A stretch of DNA of 64,000 nucleotides from Sphingomonas sp. 37zxx. Its GTDB lineage: Bacteria; Pseudomonadota; Alphaproteobacteria; Sphingomonadales; Sphingomonadaceae. Position 1 is the first letter of the stretch. Every line of letters starts with the position of its first letter. The stretch lies in contig NZ_JROH01000001.1 of NCBI RefSeq assembly GCF_000786205.1, positions 1 to 64,000 on the forward strand, read 5' to 3'. The translations under genes and the position numbers were made by a program. The notes under the pieces were generated by a model, which was given only the letters and a program-made list of their open reading frames with translations, was not told the origin of the DNA and did not search any database. Below, one piece after another: positions 46,043 to 55,400 of the stretch.

Positions 46043-46237
46043 ATGCGTACCATCGTTCATCCGATCCTGGTCGCGTGCGTCCGCGATGCGACCGTGCCCG
46101 ATCGCGACACGCTCGCCGCATTTGCCGCGATCCTTGCCAAAGATGTCGCATATGGCGGCAGTCCCGGCGGTGTTGTCGACCGCCCGATCATGGTCTGGGC
46201 GCGCTGCGCGCTGGAAGGATCGCCCAAACGGCGCTGA
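46043..46237 (+). CDS. Hypothetical small protein, 64 residues
   Basis: The product starts RTIVHPILVACVRDATVPDR and ends GGVVDRPIMVWARCALEGSP plus a basic tail. I do not recognise it. Amino acid use is plausible for a folded protein with two strands and a helix (DTLAAFAAILAKDVAYG). The ribosome binding site is poor (AAGA only). The two hairpins upstream could influence expression. Coding status is uncertain. Confidence 0.4.
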   Translation: MRTIVHPILVACVRDATVPDRDTLAAFAAILAKDVAYGGSPGGVVDRPIMVWARCALEGSPKRR

Positions 46238-46337
46238 TCTGCCTTAAAAAGCAGCAGTCGTTCGCAACTGCACAAATATTTACCTGTCCGTAACGATTGC
46301 GGCCAAGGAACCGCGCGCTTTGGCGGCGTTCCGAGAT

Positions 46338-46353
46338 TGGCACAGCCTTTGCA
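46338..46353 (+). promoter_or_regulatory. Sigma-54 promoter of glnK-amtB
   Basis: TGGCACAGCCTTTGCA matches the -24/-12 consensus (TGGCAC-N5-TTGCA) exactly. GG and GC are 10 bp apart. Transcription would begin about 12 bp downstream, 20-25 bp before the glnK ATG at 46387. The gene pair is classically NtrC-activated on nitrogen starvation. I could not find a clear NtrC site in the 150 bp upstream. Confidence 0.9.
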
Positions 46354-46386
46354 ACGCCACCCTCGGGAAACAGCCGAGGGGGCGAC

Positions 46387-46725
46387 ATGAAGCTAATCAT
46401 CGCCATCATTAAACCGTTCAAGCTCGACGAGGTCCGCGAAGCGCTGACCGAAGTCGGTGTCACGGGAATGACGGTCAGCGAGGTCAAGGGTTTCGGGCGG
46501 CAAAAGGGCCAGACCGAAATCTATCGCGGAGCCGAATACAGCACGAACATGGTGCCCAAGATCAAGATCGAGGTCGTGTGCGACTCGGGGCTGGCCCCGC
46601 GCGTGGTCGAGGCGGTGCAGGCCGCAGCGAACACCGGCGCGATCGGCGACGGCAAGATCTTCGTGCTCGATGTCGGCCAGGCGGTGCGGATCCGCACCGG
46701 CGAAACCGATGTGACTGCACTGTGA
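46387..46725 (+). CDS. glnK: PII nitrogen regulator GlnK
   Basis: The 112-residue PII protein has KLIIAIIKPFKLDEVREALT, GFGRQKGQTEIYRGAEYSTN with the T-loop Tyr used for uridylylation, and GDGKIFVLDVGQAVRIRTGE near the end. It binds ATP, ADP and 2-oxoglutarate and docks on AmtB. The location directly before amtB identifies it as GlnK rather than GlnB. ATG 46387 has GAGGGGGCGAC upstream. A sigma-54 promoter is visible. Confidence 0.95.
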   Translation: MKLIIAIIKPFKLDEVREALTEVGVTGMTVSEVKGFGRQKGQTEIYRGAEYSTNMVPKIKIEVVCDSGLAPRVVEAVQAAANTGAIGDGKIFVLDVGQAVRIRTGETDVTAL

Positions 46726-46735
46726 GGGGGCTGTG

Positions 46736-48172
46736 ATGGGGGATAGGATGAAGCGATTGATGATGCCGCTGGCGGCTGCCGGGGCAAGCATGTTTGCAGC
46801 GATGCCCGTATGGGCGCAGGACGCAGCCGAGGCGGCACCCGCCGCGTTCGTGCCGACCGCCGACATGGTCAACAAGGGCGACGTCGCCTGGATGCTGATC
46901 TCCTCGGCGCTGGTGCTGATGATGTCGGTGCCCGCGCTTGCGCTGTTCTATGGCGGCCTGGTGCGCACCAAGAACATGCTGTCGGTGCTGATGCAGGTGC
47001 TGACGATCGTCTGCGTCGCGGCGCTCGTATGGTTTTGCTGGGGCTATTCGATCGCCTTCACCTCGACCGGCACGCCCTTTCCCAAGCTGTTTGGCGGGTT
47101 GGACAAGGCGTTTCTGGCGGGCGTGTCGCCCTCGACCTTCGCCGCTACCTTTTCCAACGGCGTCTATTTGCCCGAATATGTGTTCGTGATCTTCCAGATG
47201 ACGTTCGCTTGCATCACCCCGGCGCTGATCGTCGGCGCTTTTGCCGAACGGGTGAAGTTCACCCCGCTGATCATCTTCACGGTGTTGTGGCTGACGCTCG
47301 CCTATTTCCCGATCGCGCACATGGTCTGGTACTTCGCCGGCCCAGACTTCCTGCACGCCGCACCCGATGATTCGGGGCTGCTTTGGGGCTGGGGGGCGCT
47401 CGACTTTGCCGGTGGCACCGTGGTGCACATCAATGCAGGCATCGCCGGTCTGGTCGGTTGTCTGGTGATGGGGCCGCGGATCGGCTTCAAGAGCGAGCCG
47501 ATGCCGCCGCACAGCCTGGTGATGACCATGATCGGTGCGTCGCTGCTGTGGATCGGTTGGTTCGGGTTCAACGCTGGATCGGGGCTGGAAGCCAATGCGT
47601 TCGGCGCGCTGGCGTTCATCAACACCTTCACCGCGACGGCGGCGGCGGGCGTGACCTGGGCAGTGATCGACCAGATCGTGCACAAGAAGCCATCGTTGCT
47701 GGGTGCGGCATCGGGTGTCGTCGCCGGGCTTGTGGCGATCACCCCGGCGGCGGGCTTCGCCCATCCGGGCACCGCGATCATCCTGGGTGCGGTCGCGTCG
47801 GGGGTGTGCTTCCTGTTCGTTACCAAGGTGAAGAACGCGCTCAACTATGACGACACGCTCGACGTGTTCGGCATCCATTGTGTCGGTGGCATCATCGGCG
47901 CGATCGGCACCGGCATCGTCGCCGACCCTGCGCTGGGGGGCCAGGGCTGGATCGACTATACCGCGCCCGTCGCCAAGGCCGGCGAATATGTCATGAGCGC
48001 GCAGGTGATAACGCAGCTTTGGGCGGTGGGCACCACCGTGCTTTGGACGGGCGTCGTTTCGGCGGTGCTGTTCCTCGGGCTGAAATTCACCATGGGCTTG
48101 CGCCCTTCCGCCGAAGTCGAAGTCGAGGGTCTCGACATCAACGAGCATGGCGAGCGCGCTTATAATTACTGA
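46736..48172 (+). CDS. amtB: Ammonium transporter
   Basis: The membrane protein of about 478 residues has an N-terminal signal peptide (MMPLAAAGASMFAAMPVWAQ) and 11 helices with the Amt signatures FYGGLVRTKNMLSVLMQ, AHMVWYFAGPDF, DFAGGTVVHINAGIAGLVGC and DVFGIHCVGGIIGAIGTGI; the conserved pore His residues are present. It conducts ammonia into the cell and is gated by GlnK. ATG 46736 or 46748 could be the start. It lies 10 bp after glnK and is followed by a terminator. Confidence 0.95.
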   Translation: MGDRMKRLMMPLAAAGASMFAAMPVWAQDAAEAAPAAFVPTADMVNKGDVAWMLISSALVLMMSVPALALFYGGLVRTKNMLSVLMQVLTIVCVAALVWFCWGYSIAFTSTGTPFPKLFGGLDKAFLAGVSPSTFAATFSNGVYLPEYVFVIFQMTFACITPALIVGAFAERVKFTPLIIFTVLWLTLAYFPIAHMVWYFAGPDFLHAAPDDSGLLWGWGALDFAGGTVVHINAGIAGLVGCLVMGPRIGFKSEPMPPHSLVMTMIGASLLWIGWFGFNAGSGLEANAFGALAFINTFTATAAAGVTWAVIDQIVHKKPSLLGAASGVVAGLVAITPAAGFAHPGTAIILGAVASGVCFLFVTKVKNALNYDDTLDVFGIHCVGGIIGAIGTGIVADPALGGQGWIDYTAPVAKAGEYVMSAQVITQLWAVGTTVLWTGVVSAVLFLGLKFTMGLRPSAEVEVEGLDINEHGERAYNY

Positions 48173-48188
48173 GTTTTCATGAGCTTCG

Positions 48189-48217
48189 GGATCGGCACCT
48201 TATTTCGCCGATCCCGC
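48189..48217. repeat. Inverted repeat after amtB
   Basis: GGGATCGGC and GCCGATCCC form a 9-bp stem 17 bp after the amtB stop. No T-tract follows. It may add to termination or protect the transcript's 3' end. Confidence 0.6.
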
Positions 48218-48243
48218 CACTAGGTTCCTCCTGCGGACGACTT

Positions 48244-48274
48244 GGCCGGTGCGGTAACGTACCGGCCTTTTTTT
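48244..48274 (+). terminator. Rho-independent terminator of glnK-amtB
   Basis: GGCCGGT (48244-48250) and ACCGGCC (48261-48267) form a stem with a 10-nt loop, followed directly by seven T residues. This is a textbook intrinsic terminator on the plus strand. Confidence 0.88.
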
Positions 48275-48317
48275 GTCCGCGACCGGCGGGGTTGCGCCAG
48301 ACCCCGGCACCCTTGGT

Positions 48318-48749
48318 TCAGCCGCGACCCGACAGCGCGTCGAGCAGGGGGCGAAGGCCCGACAGGTCATAGCCTGCAGCCTCTCCCTTGGCGGTAAGCT
48401 CGGCTGGATCGCCGCCGCCCTTGGCCGCCGCCAGCGCCCATAAATTGCACGATCGCGTGCCCGAGCGGCAATAGGCCAGCACCGGCCCGTCGGCGGCGGC
48501 AAGCGCCTGTGCCATCGCGTCGATCTGCGGATGGCTGAAGCCGGCATGGGTGATCGGGATGGCGGTATAGCCAAGCCCGGCGGCGGTGGCGGCGGCGTGC
48601 ATCTCGGCGCTGCCGGGCTGGCCGGGCTCTTCGTCGTCGGGGCGATTGTTGATCACCGCGACAAAGCCCTGCGCCGCCAGCGCAGCCATATCCTGGGGTG
48701 CGATTTGCGGCGAGACCGAAATGCTGTCGTCGATGCGGCGAAGGTGCAT
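48318..48749 (-). CDS. DUF442 / TIGR01244 sulfur transferase-phosphatase-like protein
   Basis: The 143-residue protein has ISVSPQIAPQDMAALAAQGF, VINNRPDDEEPGQPG and A-Y-C-R-S-G-T-R-S, a C-x5-R cysteine-phosphatase-like loop with catalytic Cys and Arg. The DUF442 domain is also found fused to beta-lactamase-fold persulfide dioxygenases, so sulfide metabolism is a likely area. No such partner is adjacent. It is convergent with amtB. Confidence 0.87.
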   Translation of the reverse strand: MHLRRIDDSISVSPQIAPQDMAALAAQGFVAVINNRPDDEEPGQPGSAEMHAAATAAGLGYTAIPITHAGFSHPQIDAMAQALAAADGPVLAYCRSGTRSCNLWALAAAKGGGDPAELTAKGEAAGYDLSGLRPLLDALSGRG

Positions 48750-48854
48750 GGGGGATCCTTTGTTGCGATCCCCGCCCCTAGCAATTCTGATGGCGCAGCG
48801 GGAGGGGGCCGCGCGCCTGGCATCGGCGGCCCCCGTCCCGGTTATGGTCGGGCG

Positions 48855-50144
48855 TCAGTCCGAAAAGGGATCGCGGACGAGGATCGTGTCCTCGCGCTCG
48901 GGGCTGGTCGACACCAATGCCACAGGGCAGCGGATCAGCTCCTCGATCCGGCGGATATATTTGATCGCCTGTGCGGGCAGTTCGGCCCAGCTTCGCGCGC
49001 CGGCGGTGGTTTCGGACCAACCTTCCATCGTTTCATAGATCGGCACCACGCGCGCCTGATCGGCGGCATGCGCGGGGAAATGGTCGAGCGTGGCATCGCC
49101 CAGCCGATAGCCGGTGCAGATGTTGATCGTTTCGAACCCGTCGAGCACGTCGAGCTTGGTCAGTGCGATGCCGGTTATCCCTGACACTGCCGCCGATTGG
49201 CGCACCAGCACTGCGTCGAACCAGCCGCAGCGGCGCTTGCGCCCAGTGACCGTGCCGAATTCATGGCCGCGCACGCCCAGCCGTTCGCCGGTCTCGTCCT
49301 CTAGCTCGGTGGGGAAGGGGCCGGACCCGACGCGCGTGGTATAGGCCTTGGCGATGCCGAGCACGAAGCCGACCGCTGCCGGCCCAAGCCCCGAGCCACC
49401 CGCCGCCGTGCCAGCGATCGTGTTCGATGAGGTGACGAACGGATAGGTGCCGTGATCAATGTCGAGCAGCACGCCCTGCGCGCCTTCGAACAGGATGCGG
49501 CGACCGCGCGAGCGCGCTTCGTTCAGCGAGCGCCAGACCGGCTGGGCATATTGCAGCACGAAATCGGCGATCTCGCGCAACTGCTCGATCAGCGCAGCGC
49601 GATCGATCGGCGGTTCGCCAAAGCCAGCGCGAAGGGCGTCGTGATGCGCGGCGACGCGATCGAGCTGGGCATCGAGATCGTCGAGATGCGCCAGATCGCA
49701 GACGCGAAGCGCCCGGCGGCCGACCTTGTCTTCATAAGCGGGGCCGATGCCGCGCCGGGTGGTGCCGATCTTGCCCGCGCCCGATGCGTCCTCGCGCAGC
49801 CCGTCAAGGTCGCGGTGGAAGGGGAGGATCAGCGCGCAGGTGTCGGCGATCATCAGCGTGTCGGGCGAGACGGTGACCCCCTGGCCACGCAGCCGCCCAA
49901 CCTCGTCGCGCAGCGCCCAGGGGTCGAGCACGACGCCGTTGCCGATCACGCTGGGGGTGCCGCGCACGATGCCCGATGGCAGCAGCGAGAGCTTATATAC
50001 CTTGTCGCCGACGACCAGGGTATGGCCGGCATTATGCCCGCCCTGGAATCGGACGACGACATCGGCCCGCTCGGCCAGCCAGTCGACGATCTTGCCCTTG
50101 CCCTCGTCGCCCCATTGCGCGCCGATTACTGCCACGTTCGCCAA
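48855..50144 (-). CDS. purA: Adenylosuccinate synthase
   Basis: PurA joins IMP and aspartate with GTP to form adenylosuccinate, the committed step to AMP. The 429-residue product has [30 protein letters not shown] and [20 protein letters not shown]. Length and motifs are those of the standard bacterial enzyme. purH, which makes its substrate, is also in the window, 14 kb away. Confidence 0.97.
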   Translation of the reverse strand: MANVAVIGAQWGDEGKGKIVDWLAERADVVVRFQGGHNAGHTLVVGDKVYKLSLLPSGIVRGTPSVIGNGVVLDPWALRDEVGRLRGQGVTVSPDTLMIADTCALILPFHRDLDGLREDASGAGKIGTTRRGIGPAYEDKVGRRALRVCDLAHLDDLDAQLDRVAAHHDALRAGFGEPPIDRAALIEQLREIADFVLQYAQPVWRSLNEARSRGRRILFEGAQGVLLDIDHGTYPFVTSSNTIAGTAAGGSGLGPAAVGFVLGIAKAYTTRVGSGPFPTELEDETGERLGVRGHEFGTVTGRKRRCGWFDAVLVRQSAAVSGITGIALTKLDVLDGFETINICTGYRLGDATLDHFPAHAADQARVVPIYETMEGWSETTAGARSWAELPAQAIKYIRRIEELIRCPVALVSTSPEREDTILVRDPFSD

Positions 50145-50272
50145 AGCGCTTTCGTCCTTCGTAGATGGTCGGGAAACCAGGCAGCCCTATCGCGCGGCGG
50201 CGGCGGCGTCCACCGCCCGCACGAGTCATACCAAGGTTCATTGGAACCCGTTCCCAGCCCGCAGGCGCGCCG

Positions 50273-53200
50273 TCAGGCGTCGAGCACCTGGCGCACGCTT
50301 TGCGCGAGCTGGGCAAGGTCGAACGGTTTGGGCAGGATCGGGGCATCGAGCCCTTCGTCGCCCGCCGCATCGCCGGTATAGCCGCTGGTGTAGAGCACGC
50401 GCAGGCCGGGCAGCCGATCACGGGCCGCCCTGGCAAGTTCGGGGCCGGTCATGTTGGGCATCACCACGTCGGTAAAGAGCAGGACGGGGCGACGACCGGC
50501 ATCGAGCAGCGCCAGCGCCTCGGCCCCGCCGGTGGCGTGGGTGACGTCATAGCCAAGTTCGAGCAGCGCCTCGACCGAATGATTGCGGACTCGCTCTTCA
50601 TCCTCGACCACCAGCACCGATTCGCTGCCCTGCGGCAGCGCGGCGGCCGATGCCGGTCGATCGGCGACCGGCGGCGAATCGGTGGCGGGAAGATAGACAC
50701 GAACGGTGGTGCCGCGCCCCGGTTCGCTCTCGATCCGCACATGCCCCGCCGATTGGCGGACAAAGCCGAACACTTGGCTGAGGCCGAGCCCGGTACCCTT
50801 GCCCACTCCCTTGGTGGTGAAAAACGGCTCGAATGCGCGTGCCGCCGTCTCGGGCGTCATGCCGGTGCCGGTATCCGCCACCGCGATGGTGATGAAATCG
50901 CCGGGGGCGACGCTGTAGCTTCGCGCATCGCCCTCGCCGATTCGAGTTTGTCCGGTCTGGATCGTCAGCGTGCCGCCGCGCGGCATCGCGTCGCGGGCGT
51001 TGACCGCCAGGTTGAGGATGACGTTTTCGAGCTGGTTGGGATCGGCGATCGCATTGCCATCGAGATCAGCGAGCCGGGTTTCGACCTGCACATCGTCGCC
51101 GATCGTGCGGATCAGCAATTCGAGCATGCCGCGCACCATCTGGTTGACGTCGATCGGCCGCGCCGCCAGCGGCGTCTGGCGGGCAAAGGCGAGCAGTCGC
51201 TGGGTAAGCCCTGCCGCGCGGGTGGCCCCGTCACGCGCCGCCATCACATAGCGCGACACATCGGTCGATCCTTGCGCCAGGCGCCGCTCGAGCAAATCGA
51301 GTGCGCCGATCACCACGGCCAGCATGTTATTGAAATCATGCGCGATGCCGCCGGTTAGCTGGCCCACCGCCTCCATCTTCTGCGCCTGGCGCAGCTGGTC
51401 TTCGGCGCTGATCAACTGGCGCGTGCGCTCGTTCACCGCAAGCTCGAGCTCTTCGCGTGAGCGCGACAGCACTTCGCGCGCGTCCATGATGTCCTGTACA
51501 TCGGTGCAGGTGCCGAACCAGCGGGTGATCACGCCGCTGTCGTCGCGCACCGCGCTGGCGCGGGCGAGCACCCAGCGCCAGCTATCCGACGCGGCATGGC
51601 GAAGCCGCGTCTCGAGATGAAAGGGCTGGCCGCTGGCAAGCGACTGCCGCCAGCGTTCGAGCGCGGCTTCGCGGTCATCGGGATGCACCATTGCGGCCCA
51701 ATGCGAGCCATCGACCCAGCGATCGCCGGTGCCGGTAAATTCATACCAGCGGTCGTTGAAATAATCGGTGCGGCCATCGGGCAGCGACGACCAGACCATG
51801 TGATCGATCGAGTTGGCGATCGCGCGAAACTTGCCCTCGCTTTCCTTGAGCGCGGCGACAGCCCCCACGCGCTCGACCGCGTCCCAGGTGATTTCGGCGA
51901 CGGCTTCGATGAACGCGACGTCTTCTGCCGACCAGTCGCGCGGGGCGGCGCAATTGCCGTACATGCTGGCGACCCAGCGGCCATGCCGAAGCAACGGCAC
52001 GCCGATCGCCGCGACCGTCAACCGGCTGATCGCCGACCCCTGAAAGGCCTGATCGCTGGGCGCATCGGCGGCGACGATCGTGCGGCCCGATTCATATTGG
52101 CTGCGCTGAACGGTACCCAGCTCGTCGGCGGATAATGTACCGCGCAGCACCGGCATCGATCCGTCGGTCCAGCAGGGGCCGAAATCGATCAGGCCGTTAT
52201 CGCTGACCCGGTAAAACCCCGCCCGGTTGAGCTTCAGTCGGCGGCCGAGCGCGGCGGCGGTGAAGCGCATGATCGCTTGCGGCGTTTCGAGCGCGCGCTG
52301 GCGTTCGGCCATCGAATAGAGAAATGCCTGCCCCTCGGTCGCGACGCGAAGTTCTTCGGCGGTCGAGCGCGCCGATTCCTCGGCGGCCTTGCGCGAGGTG
52401 ATGTCGAAGGTGATGCCGGGGAAGCGCACCATTTCGCCGCCGTCGCTGCGCAATGCGCGGCCCTGTGCGGCGACCCAGCGGACTTCGCCGCCGGGCTGGA
52501 TCAGGCGATATTCCTCGGCAAACGCCGCCCCGGTGAGCAGGGTCGAATCGACCGAGGCACGGACACGCTCGGCATCGTCGGGATGGATCGCCGAAAAGAA
52601 ATCGACCAGCGGCGCACCAAGGTTCGCGGTTTCGGTCTCGACGCCGTACATCCGGGCAAAGCCGGGATCGGCGGTCACGCGATCGTTGACGACGTCCCAG
52701 TCCCAGGTACCGACCCCATGCGAAACATTGAGCGCCAGTTGCAACCGCGCCTGGCTTTCGCGCAGCGCCGCCTCGGCAAGTGCGCGATCGGTGACGTCGG
52801 TCGCCTGCACGAAGATGTCAGTAACCGTGCCGCCGGCGTCGCGGATCGGCTGATAGACGAAATCGACGATCCGTTCATCGAGCGTGCCATCGGTCGAGCG
52901 CGCCAGCCGCAACGGCGTGCCCCAGGCGCGATACGTCTTGCCGGTGGTGAAGACATTGTCGAGCAAGGCGACAAAGCCCTGATCGGCGACTTCGGGTATT
53001 GCATCGACCAGGCGTTTGCCCAGCAATTCGCGGCGACCGACCAGTTCCTGATAGGCGTCGTTGGCCAGATCGAAGCGGAAATCGGGGCCGTGCAGCAATG
53101 CCACTGCGCCGGGCGACTGCTGAAACAATTCGTGCAGCCGCAGCACTTCGGCATGGCGGGCGCGCTCGGCCAGCACGAACCGGGTGGTTTCATTGCCCTG

Positions 53201-53644
53201 GTTGAGGACGCCGGCAACCTTGCCGTGTTCATCGCGGATCGGGGTGCCGCTGTAATTCCAGTAGGTTTCATGCGGCACGCCGCCGCGTTCCATCATCAGC
53301 AACTGGTCGTAGCTTGCGAACGCAACGCCCTGATCGCGCACCCGATCGAAATCGGGGCCGACCACGCCCCAGATGTCGGACCACACCTCTGCGCCGGGGC
53401 GACCGAGTGCCCAGGGGTGGCGATCGGCGGCGATTGCCGACCAGGCATCGTTATACAGCAGATGATAGTCGCGCCCCCAATAGATCGCCATCGGGAAGCT
53501 GGACGACAGGATCAGATCGAGGATGAAGCGAAGCGCCTGTGGCCAGGTTTCAGGCGGCCCAAACGGATGCCGCGACCAATCCATGGCGCGGATTCGGTCG
53601 GCCATCTCGCCGGAGTGATCGAGGAAGCCCAAGCCGCGCTGCAT
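50273..53644 (-). CDS. Hybrid sensor histidine kinase, PAS-PAS-PAS-GAF-PAS-HisKA-HATPase-REC
   Basis: The 1123-residue protein has no membrane segment. From N to C: three PAS domains at about 40-425, a GAF domain at about 430-595 (FLYSMAERQRALETPQAIMR), a fourth PAS at about 600-725, a HisKA domain with GGIAHDFNNMLAVV as the phospho-acceptor, an ATPase with LENVILNLAVNARDAMPRGG and GKGTGLGLSQVFGFV, and a C-terminal receiver with LLFTDVVMPNMTG and its phospho-Asp. It is a cytosolic multi-sensor kinase whose signal is not evident. No separate response regulator with an output domain is adjacent, so its partner is unknown. Confidence 0.93.
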   Translation of the reverse strand: MQRGLGFLDHSGEMADRIRAMDWSRHPFGPPETWPQALRFILDLILSSSFPMAIYWGRDYHLLYNDAWSAIAADRHPWALGRPGAEVWSDIWGVVGPDFDRVRDQGVAFASYDQLLMMERGGVPHETYWNYSGTPIRDEHGKVAGVLNQGNETTRFVLAERARHAEVLRLHELFQQSPGAVALLHGPDFRFDLANDAYQELVGRRELLGKRLVDAIPEVADQGFVALLDNVFTTGKTYRAWGTPLRLARSTDGTLDERIVDFVYQPIRDAGGTVTDIFVQATDVTDRALAEAALRESQARLQLALNVSHGVGTWDWDVVNDRVTADPGFARMYGVETETANLGAPLVDFFSAIHPDDAERVRASVDSTLLTGAAFAEEYRLIQPGGEVRWVAAQGRALRSDGGEMVRFPGITFDITSRKAAEESARSTAEELRVATEGQAFLYSMAERQRALETPQAIMRFTAAALGRRLKLNRAGFYRVSDNGLIDFGPCWTDGSMPVLRGTLSADELGTVQRSQYESGRTIVAADAPSDQAFQGSAISRLTVAAIGVPLLRHGRWVASMYGNCAAPRDWSAEDVAFIEAVAEITWDAVERVGAVAALKESEGKFRAIANSIDHMVWSSLPDGRTDYFNDRWYEFTGTGDRWVDGSHWAAMVHPDDREAALERWRQSLASGQPFHLETRLRHAASDSWRWVLARASAVRDDSGVITRWFGTCTDVQDIMDAREVLSRSREELELAVNERTRQLISAEDQLRQAQKMEAVGQLTGGIAHDFNNMLAVVIGALDLLERRLAQGSTDVSRYVMAARDGATRAAGLTQRLLAFARQTPLAARPIDVNQMVRGMLELLIRTIGDDVQVETRLADLDGNAIADPNQLENVILNLAVNARDAMPRGGTLTIQTGQTRIGEGDARSYSVAPGDFITIAVADTGTGMTPETAARAFEPFFTTKGVGKGTGLGLSQVFGFVRQSAGHVRIESEPGRGTTVRVYLPATDSPPVADRPASAAALPQGSESVLVVEDEERVRNHSVEALLELGYDVTHATGGAEALALLDAGRRPVLLFTDVVMPNMTGPELARAARDRLPGLRVLYTSGYTGDAAGDEGLDAPILPKPFDLAQLAQSVRQVLDA

Positions 53645-53761
53645 CCACCTGCGATGCGGAACGCAAGGGGGTGTGTCAACCGCCGCGAACCGCTCGACTT
53701 CGCCGCACCAGCGGTTATGCAGGAGCGCGAAAAACCGTCACAAAAAACATCGGAGAGCGTG

Positions 53762-54769
53762 ATGAAACTGGCAAGCCTGAAACAGGGCCGTGACGGACGG
53801 TTGGTGGTGGTGTCGGACGACCTGGCCTGGTGCGCCGATGCCGGGCATATCGCGCCGACGCTGCAGGCTGCGCTCGATGACTGGGACCGGGTGGAAGCGG
53901 CGCTTCGCAACCTGGCGACCGACCTGAACCACGAAGCGATCCCGATGATGCGCTTTCACGAGCGGCAGGCGGCGGCACCGTTGCCGCGCGCGTATCAATG
54001 GGCCGATGGGTCGGCCTATGTGAATCATGTCGCGCTGGTACGGCAGGCGCGCGGGGCCGAGCTGCCCGACAGCTTCTGGCACGATCCGCTGATGTATCAG
54101 GGCGGATCGGACGGGTTTCTGGGGCCGCGCGATGCCATTCCGCTGGCCGATGAAGTCTGGGGCTGTGACCTGGAGGCCGAAGTGGTGGTGGTGACCGGCG
54201 ACCTGCCGATGGGTGCCAGCCGCGATGAAGCACTGGCGGCGGTGCGGCTGGTGGGGCTGACCAACGACGTCAGCTTGCGCAACCTGATCCCCGGCGAACT
54301 GGCCAAGGGATTCGGCTTTTTCCAGTCGAAGCCCGCCAGCGCGTTTTCGCCGGTGTTCGTCACCCCCGATTCGCTGGGCGAGATGTGGCAGGACGGCAAA
54401 TTGCATCGCGCGCTGAACGTCGACCTGAACGGCCAGCCCTTTGGCCGGGCGCAGGCGGGCGAGGACATGACCTTCGATTTCGGCACGCTGATCGCGCATG
54501 CCGCCAAGACACGCGCGCTGGGGGCGGGGACGATCATCGGGTCGGGCACGGTTTCGAATCGCGATGCCGATGGCGGCCCGGGTAAGCCGGTGGCGGCGGG
54601 GGGCGTCGGCTATTCGTGCATCGCCGAAGTGCGGATGATCGAGACGATCGAGGGCGGCAAGCCGGTGACGCCGTTCCTCAAAGCTGGCGACACGGTGCGC
54701 ATCTGGGCCGAGGATGATCGCCATCACGCGATTTTCGGCACGATCGAACAGACGGTGGTCGCCGCCTGA
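53762..54769 (+). CDS. Fumarylacetoacetate hydrolase family protein
   Basis: The 335-residue protein has the FAH C-terminal fold: W-G-C-D-L-E-A-E-V-V-V-V at the metal site, GLTNDVSLRNLIPGELAKGF, FFQSKPASAFSPVFVTPDSL and GTIIGSGTVSN. These hydrolyse C-C bonds in aromatic breakdown or decarboxylate oxo-acids; substrate here is unknown. ATG 53762 was chosen. The open frame upstream to 52277 is antisense to the kinase gene and is not coding. Confidence 0.9.
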   Translation: MKLASLKQGRDGRLVVVSDDLAWCADAGHIAPTLQAALDDWDRVEAALRNLATDLNHEAIPMMRFHERQAAAPLPRAYQWADGSAYVNHVALVRQARGAELPDSFWHDPLMYQGGSDGFLGPRDAIPLADEVWGCDLEAEVVVVTGDLPMGASRDEALAAVRLVGLTNDVSLRNLIPGELAKGFGFFQSKPASAFSPVFVTPDSLGEMWQDGKLHRALNVDLNGQPFGRAQAGEDMTFDFGTLIAHAAKTRALGAGTIIGSGTVSNRDADGGPGKPVAAGGVGYSCIAEVRMIETIEGGKPVTPFLKAGDTVRIWAEDDRHHAIFGTIEQTVVAA

Positions 54770-54778
54770 ACCGCGGCG

Positions 54779-55285
54779 ATGGAATCGCCGCCGGCCATCG
54801 CCCTTCGCCGGTTCGCGCCGGACGACCTGGGCACGGCGCTGGCAATCCAATCGGCGGCGTATCCTGCGTTTCTGGTCGAGCCGGCTGATGCTTTTGCCAG
54901 CCGATTGATGCTGGCTGCCTCCTATTGCCTGGTGGCGGCGCGCGACGGGGTGGTGATCGCCTATCTGCTCGCGCATGGCTGGCCGCGCGAATCGCCAGCC
55001 GCGATCGGTGCGGTGCTGACCGATGGCGCGAGCGAGGTGCTGTTCCTCCACGACCTGGCGGTCGCCAAGGCCGGGCGCGGCACCGGCATCGGGCGAAAGC
55101 TGGTCGTGCAGGCGCTGGCGTTGGCGGCGGAGGACGGCTTGGCGGCGGCCGAGCTGATCGCGGTGGCGGGAGCGGCGGGCTATTGGCGGGCGCTCGGCTT
55201 TTGCGAAAGCGCGGTTTCGGCGGCGTTGGCGGCGAAGGTCGCGGGCTATGGACCCGAAGCACGCTGGATGACCCGCGCGCTTTGA
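54779..55285 (+). CDS. GNAT family N-acetyltransferase
   Basis: The 168-residue protein shows IALRRFAPDDLGTALAIQSA, FLHDLAVAKAGRGTGIGRKL (the acetyl-CoA-binding R-G-x-G-I-G-x-K motif) and AAGYWRALGF. It is a single GNAT domain, target unknown. The ATG lies nine bases after the FAH-family stop, so it is probably co-transcribed with that gene. Confidence 0.88.
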   Translation: MESPPAIALRRFAPDDLGTALAIQSAAYPAFLVEPADAFASRLMLAASYCLVAARDGVVIAYLLAHGWPRESPAAIGAVLTDGASEVLFLHDLAVAKAGRGTGIGRKLVVQALALAAEDGLAAAELIAVAGAAGYWRALGFCESAVSAALAAKVAGYGPEARWMTRAL

Positions 55286-55400
55286 GCGGGCAGATTCAGC
55301 TTCAAAACATGCTGGGCCATCGGACGGGCTGGTAATGTCTTTTGAAACTTTATAACAGGGCAGCCGATCCGGCTTCGAAGCGTCATCGGGCGCCGGGCGG

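Noticed and set aside
46562-48148. 528-codon open frame opposite amtB
   Set aside because: Charged His/Arg-rich shadow of a clear transporter gene.
52277-53761. Long upstream extension of the FAH-family gene
   Set aside because: It is antisense to the sensor domains of the histidine kinase, which are well supported; the hydrolase starts at 53762.
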